Positions 41,051 through 53,200 are shown, numbered from the stretch's first letter. The stretch is DNA of 64,000 nucleotides from JASLDZ01 sp965199975 (GCA_965199975.1 OZ241340.1:2356001-2420000); one strand, 5' to 3'. Made by a program: numbers and translations. The notes: generated by a model from the letters alone, not told the origin.

Positions 41051-41530
41051 TCAGTGGGCCGGCAAGATGGCGTCGTACAGCGCCATCGGATACTGCGCGG
41101 GGTTCTGCGTCGGACCGCCGTGCTTCTTGAGCCAGTAGTCCTGAGCGATCATCGCCATCTGCTCGAGTCCGTAGCTCGTCCAAGGCTTCTTCGGCACAAG
41201 CGTGTAGTCATAGGTGCGGCTGAAGGGGCCGCGGGCCCAGACGGTCTGCTGCAGGACGTACCACTGGTAGATGTGCGTGCCTTCGTGCACGAAGACCGAC
41301 CGGCGCACCATATCCACCTTCGGGTCCGAGAAGTCCGGGACGTACTCCTTTCCTGGAAAATACATGTTCCCGTTCGGAGCCATCGACCTGTCCTGGGGGA
41401 AGGGCCAGGTCCATCGGTGCGGCGAGACCTTGACCTTCTCGTAGGGGATGCGTGTGCCGTAGACGCTGCGCAGCATGGCGATCTCGCCCGGCGTCAGCGG
41501 CCGACGGTCGGGTTGCGCAGTCTCCGCCAT
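41051..41530 (-). CDS. Vgr-related zincin-like protein (HEGTH)
   Basis: 159 residues. The zinc-binding motif H82-E-G-T-H86 (SVFVHEGTHIYQWYVLQ) and a downstream Glu (E123 in YGLEQMAMIAQDYW) are laid out as a gluzincin. The N-terminal part LTPGEIAMLRSVYGTRIPYEKVKV is the pattern of proteins annotated as vgr-related or DUF4157-like, often linked to effector or envelope systems. No signal peptide is visible. It lies between the two copies of the uvrB end and is coupled to a membrane-anchored partner. Confidence 0.68.
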   Translation of the reverse strand: MAETAQPDRRPLTPGEIAMLRSVYGTRIPYEKVKVSPHRWTWPFPQDRSMAPNGNMYFPGKEYVPDFSDPKVDMVRRSVFVHEGTHIYQWYVLQQTVWARGPFSRTYDYTLVPKKPWTSYGLEQMAMIAQDYWLKKHGGPTQNPAQYPMALYDAILPAH

Positions 41531-41615
41531 GGAACAAGGCTCTGCATTACCTACACGTGCGTAGGGAGACGATCCTAGGTCGAGCGCCGCGAATGTCTAT
41601 CCGCGACGCGCCGCA

Positions 41616-43919
<2,304 letters not shown>

Positions 43920-44428
43920 GAACGGGAAGGTAGGCGCGGCGAGCGGGAGTCGCCACCCTCAGCATGAGCGCATGCCGGCAAGCAGCCTGAGCGTTGAAGG
44001 CGCTCGATTCCACCGAAAGCCAACTCCCGATGATCCGCGTTTCCGCCCTGGCCTCGCTTACGGCGCTCGCCGTCGTCAGCCCTGTGCTCGCGCTGCTCGT
44101 GAACGGCGGCGATGGTGGCGTGAACTCCGCAACGGGCGGAAAAACGGCGCGTCCTGGGACACCCCAAGACCTTCTGCGACCCGGTCCAGCCGTCGTCACA
44201 TCAACGCGCGCATCACCGCCCTGCCGGCTCGCTAGCACCGACGTGTGCGTTTTGACGTCGACCGGATCGACCGTTTCGCGGCCTTGCAGCGCGCACGCTA
44301 AGGTTGGCTGCGAGATCGCGATCGCAAGCGCATGAGGCGCATGTGGGACGACGTGGTGCGCAGGTAACCTGGACTGAAGGATCAAGAGTGACCAGGCGCG
44401 CTCGGTCGCCCCAGCTCGCCTTCGCAGA
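43920..44428. other. 509-bp stretch with one doubtful small ORF
   Basis: The only candidate is 44030-44335 (+), 101 residues starting MIRVSALASLTALAVVSPVLAL, a plausible signal peptide, and then a low-complexity part with four cysteines (PPCRLAS, DVCVLTS, RPCSAH, VGCEIA). No homolog comes to mind and the second half has poor codon composition, so I do not call it. The uvrB promoter should lie near 43,920-44,000 on the minus strand. Confidence 0.3.
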
Positions 44429-45016
44429 TCAGAGCCTGGGGGACGTGGCCGGGTCGTCACCCGCCTCCCTATCTTCGGCCTCTGCGTCCTGCGCCTGCGG
44501 TCCGGTCAGCTGGTCGAACCGGTGTTGTTGAGCGGGCGTCAGCTGGCCATAGAACCGACGGACTGCGTCAGCTCGGGTGGCGAAGGCGGCCTGATCGCGC
44601 CGCATCTGCGCGGCGACGAAATCGAGCCGCTGCGGCGTCGTCATGGAGGTGAGCCGACCTGCGTCCGCGTCGTCGCGTTGCTGCTCGGCTTGGTTCGGGG
44701 CGGTGGCCCGCTGGTACGTCTGCAGGGCGGCGCGTTGGTCGGCGCGCAGAGCCAGCTCCCGACCAAGGTCGGGTTGCGACTGGCCGGCGTCACCGTACGC
44801 CCCAGAGTCACCCTCGGCGCCAGGGCGCTGAGCGGAGCCACGGTCGTCATCGTCACCGGCGTCGTTCGCGTAGGCCCCGGCCTCGCGTCCATCGTCGGAA
44901 GCCTGCGGGTAGGCGCGCGGCTGCGGATAACCCGAGCCGCCGTAGCCCGGCTGGGCTGCAGCGCCGCCAGCGGCGACCATAAACGTCGCGACGGCGATAA
45001 GGGGAATTCGGGGCAT
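44429..45016 (-). CDS. Spy/CpxP-like (LTxxQ) periplasmic protein
   Basis: 195 residues. A signal peptide (RIPLIAVATFMVAAGGAAAQ) precedes a Gly/Tyr/Pro- and Asp-rich linker (~20-110). The C-terminal helical part has the LTxxQ signature: MTTPQRLDFVAAQMRRDQAAFATRADAVRRFYGQLTPAQQHRFDQL. Spy/CpxP proteins are periplasmic chaperones or stress sensors. Notable here because the same type of domain is fused to MdtA 3 kb away. Confidence 0.78.
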   Translation of the reverse strand: MPRIPLIAVATFMVAAGGAAAQPGYGGSGYPQPRAYPQASDDGREAGAYANDAGDDDDRGSAQRPGAEGDSGAYGDAGQSQPDLGRELALRADQRAALQTYQRATAPNQAEQQRDDADAGRLTSMTTPQRLDFVAAQMRRDQAAFATRADAVRRFYGQLTPAQQHRFDQLTGPQAQDAEAEDREAGDDPATSPRL

Positions 45017-45135
45017 GCTTCCAGGACCTCCGGCGACCTATCGCTGTGTGCAAAGCCGCGCATACTGCGCAGTTCCACGACTGCCGTTGCATCGAGCGAG
45101 TGGACCCCAAGACGCCTTCGCGGCATGAACCCCGC

Positions 45136-46167
45136 GTGAACCCGGCCCCGACGGACGAACCCCTCTACGTCGGCGACGTCCGAATGCCGGGGCGGGTATG
45201 GATCGCGCCCATGACCGGCGTGAGCGACCTGCCGTTCCGCCAGGCCGCCTGCCGGTTAGGCGCGGGCTATGTCGCCACGGAGATGGTGGCGTGCGCCGAA
45301 CTCGCTCGCGGCCGGCCGGACGTCGTGCGGCGCGCGGCTGTAGGCGAGGGGCTGGCGCTGACGGTGATCCAGCTCGTCGGCGCCGACCCCGCCATGATTG
45401 CGGCCGGCGCCCGCATGGCCGAGCAGGCGGGCGCCGACATCGTCGACCTCAACTTCGGCTGCCCAGCCAAGGAGGTGACCGGTGCGCGATGCGGGTCGGC
45501 GCTGATGCGCGACCTGGAACACGCCGAACGCCTGGTCGCCGCCGCGGCCTCGGCGACCTCGCGCCCTGTCACTGTAAAGATGCGGCTGGGCTGGGACGAC
45601 GCGTTGCGCAATGCGCCTGAGCTCGCCCGGCGGGCTGAAGCGGCGGGAGCGCAGGCGATCACCGTGCACGGCCGCACCCGCGCGCAGGGTTACGCCGGCG
45701 AGGCCGACTGGGCGGCGGTGCGCGCGGTGAGGTCGGCGGTCGGCGTGCCGGTGATCGTCAACGGCGACGTGCGCGACGGCGCGACGGCGCGCGAAGCCCT
45801 CGCGGTGTCCGGCGCTGATGCGGTGATGCTCGGCCGGGGCATCTATGGCCGCCCGTGGTTCGCAGCCGCACTGGAGGCCGCGCTTCGCGACGGGGTCGAG
45901 CCGCCCGAGCCTGAGGTGGCGCAACGGCTCGGGCACGTGCTGGATCACTTCCGGGCGACGCTCGCATTCTACGGCGATGGGCCGGGCCTGCGCGTCTTCC
46001 GCAAGCACCTCGGCTGGTACGTCGAAGCGGCGCCGCGGCCGATCGCAGCCGGCGATCGCCGCGCTGCCAAGGCGCGGCTGTGCCGGCTCGAGCGGCCGCG
46101 CGCGGTGGAGGCCGCGCTGGCCCACCTCTGGCTAGGCGGCGACGAGGTGCGGGCGCTCGCCGCATGA
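45136..46167 (+). CDS. dusB: tRNA-dihydrouridine synthase (DusB/NifR3 type)
   Basis: 343 residues from GTG 45136. The FMN-binding barrel shows WIAPMTGVSDLPFRQAACRLGAGYVATEMV, the catalytic cysteine loop in LNFGCPAKEVTGARCGSALMRD, VTVKMRLGWDD, ITVHGRTRAQGYAGEADW and VNGDVRDG. It reduces uridines in tRNA D-loops. The frame continues upstream, but those residues are cysteine/histidine-rich and lack family similarity. Confidence 0.9.
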   Translation: MNPAPTDEPLYVGDVRMPGRVWIAPMTGVSDLPFRQAACRLGAGYVATEMVACAELARGRPDVVRRAAVGEGLALTVIQLVGADPAMIAAGARMAEQAGADIVDLNFGCPAKEVTGARCGSALMRDLEHAERLVAAAASATSRPVTVKMRLGWDDALRNAPELARRAEAAGAQAITVHGRTRAQGYAGEADWAAVRAVRSAVGVPVIVNGDVRDGATAREALAVSGADAVMLGRGIYGRPWFAAALEAALRDGVEPPEPEVAQRLGHVLDHFRATLAFYGDGPGLRVFRKHLGWYVEAAPRPIAAGDRRAAKARLCRLERPRAVEAALAHLWLGGDEVRALAA

Positions 46168-46183
46168 TCGGCGCGGCGGGCTG

Positions 46184-47344
46184 ATGTTCGTCGCCTTGCG
46201 CGCCCGGGCGGCGGGCCGCCGGCCGCATCTCAGCCAGGCGGTGCGCGTCATGGCCGGCGTCGCCGCCGCCTTCGCCATCTACGAGGCGCTGCACCTGCCG
46301 CAGGGCTACTGGGCGGTGTTCACCGTGGTCATCGTCACCCAGGGATCGATCGGCGGCACGCTTGGCGCGGCGTCGGACCGGATGATCGGCACGCTGGCGG
46401 GGGCCCTGGTCGGCGGCGCCGCGGCGGCGCTGAGGCCGCGCACGGCGACGGGCCTCGGCGTGGCGCTGGTGCTGTGCATCGGGCTCACCGCCTACGCCGC
46501 GGCGCGGTCGACCAAGCTGAAGGTGGCGCCGGTGACGGCGGCGATCATGCTGCTCAGCCAGTCCGGCGGCCTCCCACCCGAGCTGGCGGCGCTGTACCGG
46601 GTGATCGAGATCGCGCTGGGGGGCGCCATCGGCGTGATGGCCACCGTGCTCGTCCTGCCGGCGCGCTCGCACGCGGTCGTGGTCGACCGGGCGGCGGTGG
46701 CCCTGCAGCGGATGGCGGCCCTGCTGGAGCAGCAGGCGGGGGCGGCGGCGTGCGGCGAAGGCCTGCCCTCGCCGACGGCGCACATGGCCCTACGCGCCGA
46801 TCTCGCCGCGGTGGAGGCCGCCTTCACCGACGCCGAGCGGGAGCGCGCCGCGCGCCTGGCCGGCCACGCCATCCCCCCGGCCGTGCCGCGCACCCTCTGG
46901 CGCGTGCGCAACGACATCGTGCTGGTGGGCCGCGCCCTGCAGACGCAGCTGCCGGCGCCCGTCGCCGCCGAGCTCGGGCCCGCCGCCGCGGTCTTGTTGC
47001 GGGCGGAGGCGGCGCTGGCCCAACGCTGCGCGCAGGCGCTCACCGCCGTCCATTCCGTGCCGCGAGAGGACATCGCCGCGCGCCACGACGACTTCGCCGC
47101 CCGCTTCGAGGCGCTGCGCCACGCCGGCCTGACCCGCGCGCTGGACTTCGACGCGGCCGGGCGGGTGTTCGGCCTGGCCTTCACACTGGAGAGCCTGCAC
47201 CGCGACCTCGCCGACCTGGCCGACCGGGTCGACGAGGTCGCCACCGGGCGGCGCATCCGGGGACGAAGCGCCTCGCCGCTCGCGGCTGAAGAAGGTGGCG
47301 GGGCCGGGCGGGCCCTCGCGGACCCGCCCTCCCCCTCGCCCTAG
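46184..47344 (+). CDS. FUSC-family membrane transporter
   Basis: 386 residues. The N-terminal ~160 residues form six hydrophobic segments with the FUSC hallmark YWAVFTVVIVTQGSIGGTLGAASDRMIGTLAGALVGG. The C-terminal half is cytoplasmic and helical (LQRMAALLEQQAG; HDDFAARFEALRHAGL). Members resemble AaeB/fusaric acid exporters, usually with a partner adaptor; the only adaptor near is MdtA of the RND operon downstream. Starts 16 bases after dusB and is probably cotranscribed. Confidence 0.85.
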   Translation: MFVALRARAAGRRPHLSQAVRVMAGVAAAFAIYEALHLPQGYWAVFTVVIVTQGSIGGTLGAASDRMIGTLAGALVGGAAAALRPRTATGLGVALVLCIGLTAYAAARSTKLKVAPVTAAIMLLSQSGGLPPELAALYRVIEIALGGAIGVMATVLVLPARSHAVVVDRAAVALQRMAALLEQQAGAAACGEGLPSPTAHMALRADLAAVEAAFTDAERERAARLAGHAIPPAVPRTLWRVRNDIVLVGRALQTQLPAPVAAELGPAAAVLLRAEAALAQRCAQALTAVHSVPREDIAARHDDFAARFEALRHAGLTRALDFDAAGRVFGLAFTLESLHRDLADLADRVDEVATGRRIRGRSASPLAAEEGGGAGRALADPPSPSP

Positions 47345-47640
47345 GCGGCGGCGCCCCAACACATGCGGGCGCATCGCCGCGGCGACCTGTGGCGACCGGC
47401 CCATCGCCTGTCGCGTCGGGCGCGAGAGAAGACCGCCATCCCGCAGCCGTCAAAGCCGAACTGATCGCGGCGTGAATGTGGCGACCCAAACGTGACTCGA
47501 AAGCAACAAAAACACGGGTTCAGGACCCGCAAGTAATCGGCTAAGCCGCAAAGTCGCCGAACGCCACGGGCATGAGACCCTCGGCGCGGAGGCCGCGCCG
47601 TCAGCCTGCATTCACCTCAACCGCGAGACCACTGCCCGCA
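47345..47640. promoter_or_regulatory. Leader region of the RND efflux operon
   Basis: 296 bp that must carry the mdtA promoter. Two short perfect hairpins follow each other: CGGGT-TCAGG-ACCCG (47515-47529) and CGGC-TAA-GCCG (47538-47548). I do not recognise a riboswitch class or a regulator site. Confidence 0.3.
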
Positions 47641-49884
47641 ATGAGCGCGACTGACACCGGCCGTCAAACGGCGCCTGGCGGCTCCTCGCCCCAGCGTCCG
47701 GCCCCCGGGCGCACGCCTTCTCGGCGTGGGCGATGGGTGCTGCTCGCCGTGCTGGTGCTGGCGGTGCTGTTGGTGGCGTGGATCGTCTTCGCCGCCCGAA
47801 GCGGAGGCGGCGGCGCAGCGCATGGCGGCCGGGGCGGTCGCGGCGGCGCAGGGCAAGTGACCTCGGTCAACGCGCTGAAGACGGGCACGGGCGACATCCC
47901 CGTGTACCTGAACGCATTGGGCACGGTGACTCCGCCGGCGACGGTGACGGTGCGCACGCAGATCGCCGGCCAGCTGCTCAGCGTGAGCTTCCGCGAAGGC
48001 CAGGACGTGACCAAGGGCCAGTTGCTGGCGCAGGTCGATCCGCGCCCCTACCAGGCGGCGCTGGCGCAAGCTCAGGGCGCGCTGACGCGCGACCAGGCCC
48101 AACTCGCCAACGCGCGCATCGATCTCGAACGCTACATCACGCTGCTCTCGCAGGACTCGATCGCGCGCCAGACGGTGGACACCCAGCGCGCCACCGTGCG
48201 CCAGCTCGAGGGCACGGTCGCGGTGGACCGGGGCGCGGTGGAGTCGGCGCGGGTCAACCTCGGCTACACGCGCATCACGGCCCCCGTGTCGGGCCGCCTC
48301 GGCCTGCGCCAGGTCGACCCCGGCAATTACGTCAGCAACGGCGACACCAACGGGCTGGTGACGATCACCACGATCACCCCGATCGATGCGGTGTTCACCA
48401 TCCCCGAGGACCAGGTCGAGACGGTGCTGGCGCGCATGCGCACCGGCGCGCGCCTGGGCGCCACCGCCTTCGACCGCGCCAACACCCAGGCGCTGGAGGA
48501 CGGCTACCTCCTCACCCTGGACAACCAGATCGACACAACCACCGGCACGGTGAAGGCCAAGGCGCGCTTCGCCAACGCCGACGGAAAGCTCTTCCCCAAC
48601 CAGTTCGTCAACGTGCGCCTCCTGGTCGACACCCTGCACGACTCGGTGCTGGCGCCGACCTCGGCGATCCTGCGGGGGCAGAACGGACTCTTCGTGTGGG
48701 TGGTCGATCCCGATCGCACGGTGCGCCAGCAGGCGGTGACGACCGGTCCCGCCGTGGGCGAGGTCACGGCCATCACCTCGGGCCTGCAGCCCGGCGAGAC
48801 GTTGGTCACCGACGGCTCCGACCGCCTGCGCGACGGCGGCGAGGTGCTCTTGCCGGGCGACTGCCCGCCAGCCGAGGAAGCCGGCGGCAAGGGGGGCTCC
48901 AAGCGCGGCAAGGGCGGCGGCCATCGCGGCGGCGGCGCTCGGGGCGGCCAGGCCGCGGCCACTGGCGCCGGGGCGAACGGCGCAAGCTGCACCGCCACAC
49001 CCATCAGCCGTGGCGAGGGCGGCCCCACCGGCGCGGGGGCGCAGAAGCGCCAGCAGGCCATGCTCGACCAGCTCGGCCTCGATCCTGCGCGCAAGGCCAA
49101 GGTCGAGGCGATCTACGCCTCGGACATGCCCAAGATGCGCGCCGCCTTCCAGAGCGGCGACTTCCAGGCCGCCATGGCCGCGCGCCAGGCCATGACGCAG
49201 AAGATCGACGCCGTGCTCACCCCCGAGCAGCAGGCGAAGTTCCACCAGCTGCAACAGCAGATGCGCGGCGGGCGCGGCGGCGGCGGACACGGCGGCGCGG
49301 GCGCCCAGCGGCCAGGCGGCGGCGGCGGACGCGGCGCCCCGATCAACGTGCCGGTCGTGCAGGCGCCGGCGCTGCAGTCAGCCGCCAACGCACCGGCCCC
49401 CTCGGCGGCGCAGGACGCCCGCGGCGGCGCTCCGGCGTCGAGCCTGCCGCCATCCGCCGCCGCCGTGGCCTCCTCCACCGCGGGAGGAAGCCTCGCGGGT
49501 CCCGCGCCCGCGGCCAGCGCGACGACTGCGCCTCGTGCGGGGCCGGCGATCCGGCCATCGCAGCCGGCGACCCCGAGCGGCGCGCCCACGGGGGCGGGAG
49601 GTGGTCGCGGCGGCGGCATGCAGGCGATGATGAGCCAGCTCAACCTCGACCCGGTGCAGCGCCAGAAGATCGAGACCATCACCGCCGCGCTGCGGCCCAG
49701 GATGCAAGCCGCGTTCCAGAGCGGCGACATGGCCGCCGCCATGGCCGCGCGCCAGCAGATGGGCGCGCAGATCGAAGCGGTGCTCAGGCCCGACCAGAAG
49801 GCCAAGTACCAACAGCTGCGCGCCCAGATGCGCGGCCGGTTCCAGCAGCAGGGCGGCGGCGGCGCGCCCGGCGGCGCCCGCTGA
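47641..49884 (+). CDS. mdtA: RND efflux adaptor (MdtA-like) with two C-terminal Spy-like domains
   Basis: 747 residues, against about 400 usual for MdtA. An N-terminal anchor (WVLLAVLVLAVLLVAWIVFAA, ~32-52) and Gly-rich linker precede a normal adaptor core: VTVRTQIAGQLLSVSFREGQDV, helical hairpin LAQAQGALTRDQAQLANAR, ITAPVSGRLGLRQVDPGNYV. After the core ends (~420, LLPGDCPP) come a Gly/Lys linker, a Spy-like domain (~472-541, LDQLGLDPARKAKVEAIYAS...LTPEQQAKFHQLQQQM), a long Gly/Ala/Pro linker and a second Spy-like domain (~660-732, MSQLNLDPVQRQKIETI...LRPDQKAKYQQLRAQM). First gene of the operon. Confidence 0.93.
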   Translation: MSATDTGRQTAPGGSSPQRPAPGRTPSRRGRWVLLAVLVLAVLLVAWIVFAARSGGGGAAHGGRGGRGGAGQVTSVNALKTGTGDIPVYLNALGTVTPPATVTVRTQIAGQLLSVSFREGQDVTKGQLLAQVDPRPYQAALAQAQGALTRDQAQLANARIDLERYITLLSQDSIARQTVDTQRATVRQLEGTVAVDRGAVESARVNLGYTRITAPVSGRLGLRQVDPGNYVSNGDTNGLVTITTITPIDAVFTIPEDQVETVLARMRTGARLGATAFDRANTQALEDGYLLTLDNQIDTTTGTVKAKARFANADGKLFPNQFVNVRLLVDTLHDSVLAPTSAILRGQNGLFVWVVDPDRTVRQQAVTTGPAVGEVTAITSGLQPGETLVTDGSDRLRDGGEVLLPGDCPPAEEAGGKGGSKRGKGGGHRGGGARGGQAAATGAGANGASCTATPISRGEGGPTGAGAQKRQQAMLDQLGLDPARKAKVEAIYASDMPKMRAAFQSGDFQAAMAARQAMTQKIDAVLTPEQQAKFHQLQQQMRGGRGGGGHGGAGAQRPGGGGGRGAPINVPVVQAPALQSAANAPAPSAAQDARGGAPASSLPPSAAAVASSTAGGSLAGPAPAASATTAPRAGPAIRPSQPATPSGAPTGAGGGRGGGMQAMMSQLNLDPVQRQKIETITAALRPRMQAAFQSGDMAAAMAARQQMGAQIEAVLRPDQKAKYQQLRAQMRGRFQQQGGGGAPGGAR

Positions 49885-49891
49885 TCGCGCC

Positions 49892-52800
49892 GTGAGCGAT
49901 CTCCCTCCCCGCGGCTCGGCCCCGGGCGACGACACTCCCGACGCCCGCGCCGCCCGCCTGGGCGACGACACCGATGCGTCGGCGCGCGTCGATCCAGCCG
50001 CGCCGCACGACGAGGACGAGGCGTGGGTCGACACGGGCGGCTTCAGCCCCTCGCGCGTCTTCATCCAGCGGCCGATCGCGACGTCGCTCCTGATGATCGC
50101 CATCTTCCTGACGGGGGTGATCGGCTTCCAGTTCCTGCCGCTCTCGGCGCTGCCCGAGGTCGACTACCCCACCATCCAGGTGCAGACCTTCTACCCCGGC
50201 GCCTCGCCCGAGGTGACCACGTCCACCATCACCGCGCCCCTGGAGCGCCAGTTCGGCGAGATGCCCGGGCTGAAGGTGATGACCTCCACCTCCTCGGCGG
50301 GCGCCTCGGTCGTCACCCTGCAGTTCGGCCTCGACCTGACCTTGGACATCGCCGAGCAGGAGGTGCAGGCGGCCATCAACGCGGCGGGCAACCTGCTGCC
50401 CTCCGACCTGCCGACCCCGCCCGTCTACGCCAAGGTGAACCCGGCCGACGCGCCGATCATCACGCTGGCGCTCACCTCCACCACCCTGCCGCTCACTCAG
50501 GTGGAGGACATCGCCGACACGCGCATGGCGCAGAAGCTGAGCCAGGTGGCCGGCGTGGGTCTCGTCACCGTCTCGGGCGGGCAGCGGCCGGCGGTGCGCA
50601 TCCAGGCCAATCCCAATGCGCTGACCGCCAAGGGGCTGACGCTGGAGAGCCTGCGCACCGCGATCTCGGCCGCCAACGTCAACGGGGCCAAGGGCTCGTT
50701 CGACGGCAAGGAGCGCGCGTTCAACATCAACGCCAACGACCAGCTGCTCTCCGCCAAGGACTACGTCGACCTCGTCATCGCCTACCGCGACGGGGCGCCC
50801 ATCTACCTGCGCGACGTGGCCAACGTGATCGACGGTGCCGAGAACAGCCACCTGGGCGCCTACGCCGACACCACCCAGGCGGTGATCCTCAACGTGCAGC
50901 GCCAGCCCGGCGCCAACGTCATCGGCGTGGTCGACCGCATCAAGACGCTGCTGCCCGAGCTGACCGAGACGCTCCCCGCCGGCGTCACCGTGCGCCAGAT
51001 GACCGACCGCACCGTCACCATCCGCGCCTCGGTGAGCGACGTGGAGTTCGAGCTGGCGCTGGCCATTCTGCTCGTCGTGCTGGTGATCTTCGTGTTCCTG
51101 CGCAACGTTCGCGCCACGATCATCTCCGGCATCTCCGTGCCGCTGTCGCTCGTGGGCGCGCTGGGGCTGATGTATCTCTTGGGCTTCAGCCTGAACAACC
51201 TGACGCTGATGGCCATGACCATCGCGACGGGCTTCGTGGTCGACGACGCCATCGTCATGATCGAGAACATCTCGCGACATCTCGAGGAGGGCATGCCGCC
51301 GCGCGCCGCCGCGCTGAAGGGCGCGGGCGAGATCGGTTTCACCATCATCTCGCTGACGGTGTCGCTCTTGGCGGTGCTGATCCCGCTGCTGTTCATGGCC
51401 GACGTGGTGGGGCGCCTGTTCCGCGAGTTCGCGGTGACGCTGGCCATCACCATCGTGATCTCGGCCGTCGTGTCGCTGACGCTGGTGCCGAGCCTGTGCG
51501 CGGTGTTCCTCAAGGCGGAAAAGAAGCCCAAGCCCGGCTCGCTCAGCGAGAAGTCGGAGAAGGCCTTCGACTGGGTGATCGTGCGCTACGACCGGGGCCT
51601 GGGCTGGGTGCTGGCGCACCAGGGGCTGACCCTGGCGGTGGCGATCGCCACCTTCCTGCTCACCGCCGCCCTCTACCTCGCCATCCCCAAGGGCCTTTTC
51701 CCGAGCCAGGACACCGGCGAGGTCACCGGCGTGCTCGAGGCGCCGCAGGCGGCCTCCTACCAGCACATGATGGCGCTCTCGCGCGACGCGGCGGCCGACA
51801 TCCTGACCGACCCGGACGTGGCCAACGTATCGACCTTCGTGGGCGTCGACGCCCAGAACGTGACGCTGAACACCGCGCGCGTGCTGATCGAGCTCAAGCC
51901 GCTGCACGGCCGCGCGTCGGCCAACGCCATCATCCGGCGCCTGCGCACCGAGGTGAACGAGCCGGGCGTGCGCCTCTTTCTGCAACCGGTGCAGGACCTG
52001 ACCTTGGACAGCGCCACCGGCCGCACCCAATACCAGTTCACCCTGGGCTCAGCCGACCAGACCTCGCTCGATCAGTTCACCGAGCGGCTCGTCGACAAGC
52101 TGCGCGCCACCAATGGGCTGGAGCAGGTGTCTTCCGACCGCCAGGACCAGGGGCTCTCCGCGCAGATCACTGTGGACCGCGACACCGCCGGGCGCCTGGG
52201 CATCAGCCTCGCCTCGATCGACAACATCCTTTACGACGCCTTCGGCCAGCGCATCGTCTCGACGGTGTTCACCCAGTCCAACCAGTACCGAGTGATCCTG
52301 GAGGCGCAGCCCAGCTTCCAGCAGGGGCTGGACTCGCTGCGAGGCCTCTACCTCACCTCCTCTTCGGGCCAGCCGGTGCCCTTGTCTGCCATCGCCACCG
52401 TGGTGCAGCAGCCCAGCGCGCTGCAGGTGAGCCACATCGGCCAGTTCCCGGCCAACACCATCAGCTTCAACTTGGCCCACGGACAGAGCCTGGGCGCCGC
52501 GGTCGACCTGATCACCAAGGCTGAGCGCGACATCGGCGTGCCGGCCTCGATCTCCACCAACTTCTCGGGCGCGGCGGCGGCCTACCAGGCCTCGCTCTCC
52601 AACGAGCTGTGGCTGATCCTGGCGGCGATAGTGGCGATCTACATCGTGCTGGGCGTGCTCTACGAGAGCTTCATCCACCCGATCACCATCATCTCGACGT
52701 TGCCCTCGGCGGCGGTGGGCGCGCTGCTGGGCCTGATGTTGACCGGCCAGGACTTGGGCGTGGTCGGCATCATCGGCATCATCCTGTTGTTCGGCATCGT

Positions 52801-53200
52801 CAAGAAGAACGCGATCATGATGATCGATTTCGCGCTGGACGCCGAGCGCAACCAGGGCATGTCGCCCGTGGACTCCATCCGCCAGGCGGCGCTGTTGCGC
52901 TTCCGCCCGATCATGATGACGACCTTCGCGGCGCTCCTTGGCGCTCTGCCCTTGATGCTGGCGGGCGGCTACGGCGCCGAACTGCGGAGGCCGCTGGGAG
53001 TCTCCATCGTCGGCGGCCTCCTGGTCAGCCAGGTGCTGACGCTGTTCACCACGCCGGTGATCTACCTGGCCTTCGATCGCCTCGCCACGCGCTTCGGACG
53101 CCGTGACAAGGAGAGCCCGGCCCGCGACCAGCCTGAGGGGCCCGGCCCCAGCGGCCCGCACGACGCGCCGGGGCGCCCGCCCGTGGGCGCACCCGCATGA
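49892..53200 (+). CDS. mdtB: RND efflux transporter subunit (MdtB-like)
   Basis: 1102 residues from GTG 49892, 7 bases after mdtA. It is a 12-TM HAE-RND pump: PSRVFIQRPIATSLLMIAIFLTG (TM1), proton-relay ATGFVVDDAIVMIENI (TM4), LFREFAVTLAITIVISAVVSLTLVPSLCAVF, and late IVLGVLYESFIHPITII. The 50-residue N-terminal extension before TM1 is acidic and unusual. It pairs with MdtC as a heterotrimer (2:1 in E. coli). Stop overlaps mdtC by 4 bases. Confidence 0.94.
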   Translation: MSDLPPRGSAPGDDTPDARAARLGDDTDASARVDPAAPHDEDEAWVDTGGFSPSRVFIQRPIATSLLMIAIFLTGVIGFQFLPLSALPEVDYPTIQVQTFYPGASPEVTTSTITAPLERQFGEMPGLKVMTSTSSAGASVVTLQFGLDLTLDIAEQEVQAAINAAGNLLPSDLPTPPVYAKVNPADAPIITLALTSTTLPLTQVEDIADTRMAQKLSQVAGVGLVTVSGGQRPAVRIQANPNALTAKGLTLESLRTAISAANVNGAKGSFDGKERAFNINANDQLLSAKDYVDLVIAYRDGAPIYLRDVANVIDGAENSHLGAYADTTQAVILNVQRQPGANVIGVVDRIKTLLPELTETLPAGVTVRQMTDRTVTIRASVSDVEFELALAILLVVLVIFVFLRNVRATIISGISVPLSLVGALGLMYLLGFSLNNLTLMAMTIATGFVVDDAIVMIENISRHLEEGMPPRAAALKGAGEIGFTIISLTVSLLAVLIPLLFMADVVGRLFREFAVTLAITIVISAVVSLTLVPSLCAVFLKAEKKPKPGSLSEKSEKAFDWVIVRYDRGLGWVLAHQGLTLAVAIATFLLTAALYLAIPKGLFPSQDTGEVTGVLEAPQAASYQHMMALSRDAAADILTDPDVANVSTFVGVDAQNVTLNTARVLIELKPLHGRASANAIIRRLRTEVNEPGVRLFLQPVQDLTLDSATGRTQYQFTLGSADQTSLDQFTERLVDKLRATNGLEQVSSDRQDQGLSAQITVDRDTAGRLGISLASIDNILYDAFGQRIVSTVFTQSNQYRVILEAQPSFQQGLDSLRGLYLTSSSGQPVPLSAIATVVQQPSALQVSHIGQFPANTISFNLAHGQSLGAAVDLITKAERDIGVPASISTNFSGAAAAYQASLSNELWLILAAIVAIYIVLGVLYESFIHPITIISTLPSAAVGALLGLMLTGQDLGVVGIIGIILLFGIVKKNAIMMIDFALDAERNQGMSPVDSIRQAALLRFRPIMMTTFAALLGALPLMLAGGYGAELRRPLGVSIVGGLLVSQVLTLFTTPVIYLAFDRLATRFGRRDKESPARDQPEGPGPSGPHDAPGRPPVGAPA

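Noticed and set aside
44030..44335. Small secreted cysteine-containing protein
   Set aside because: A plausible signal peptide but poor codon composition afterwards and no recognisable family; left as a candidate only.
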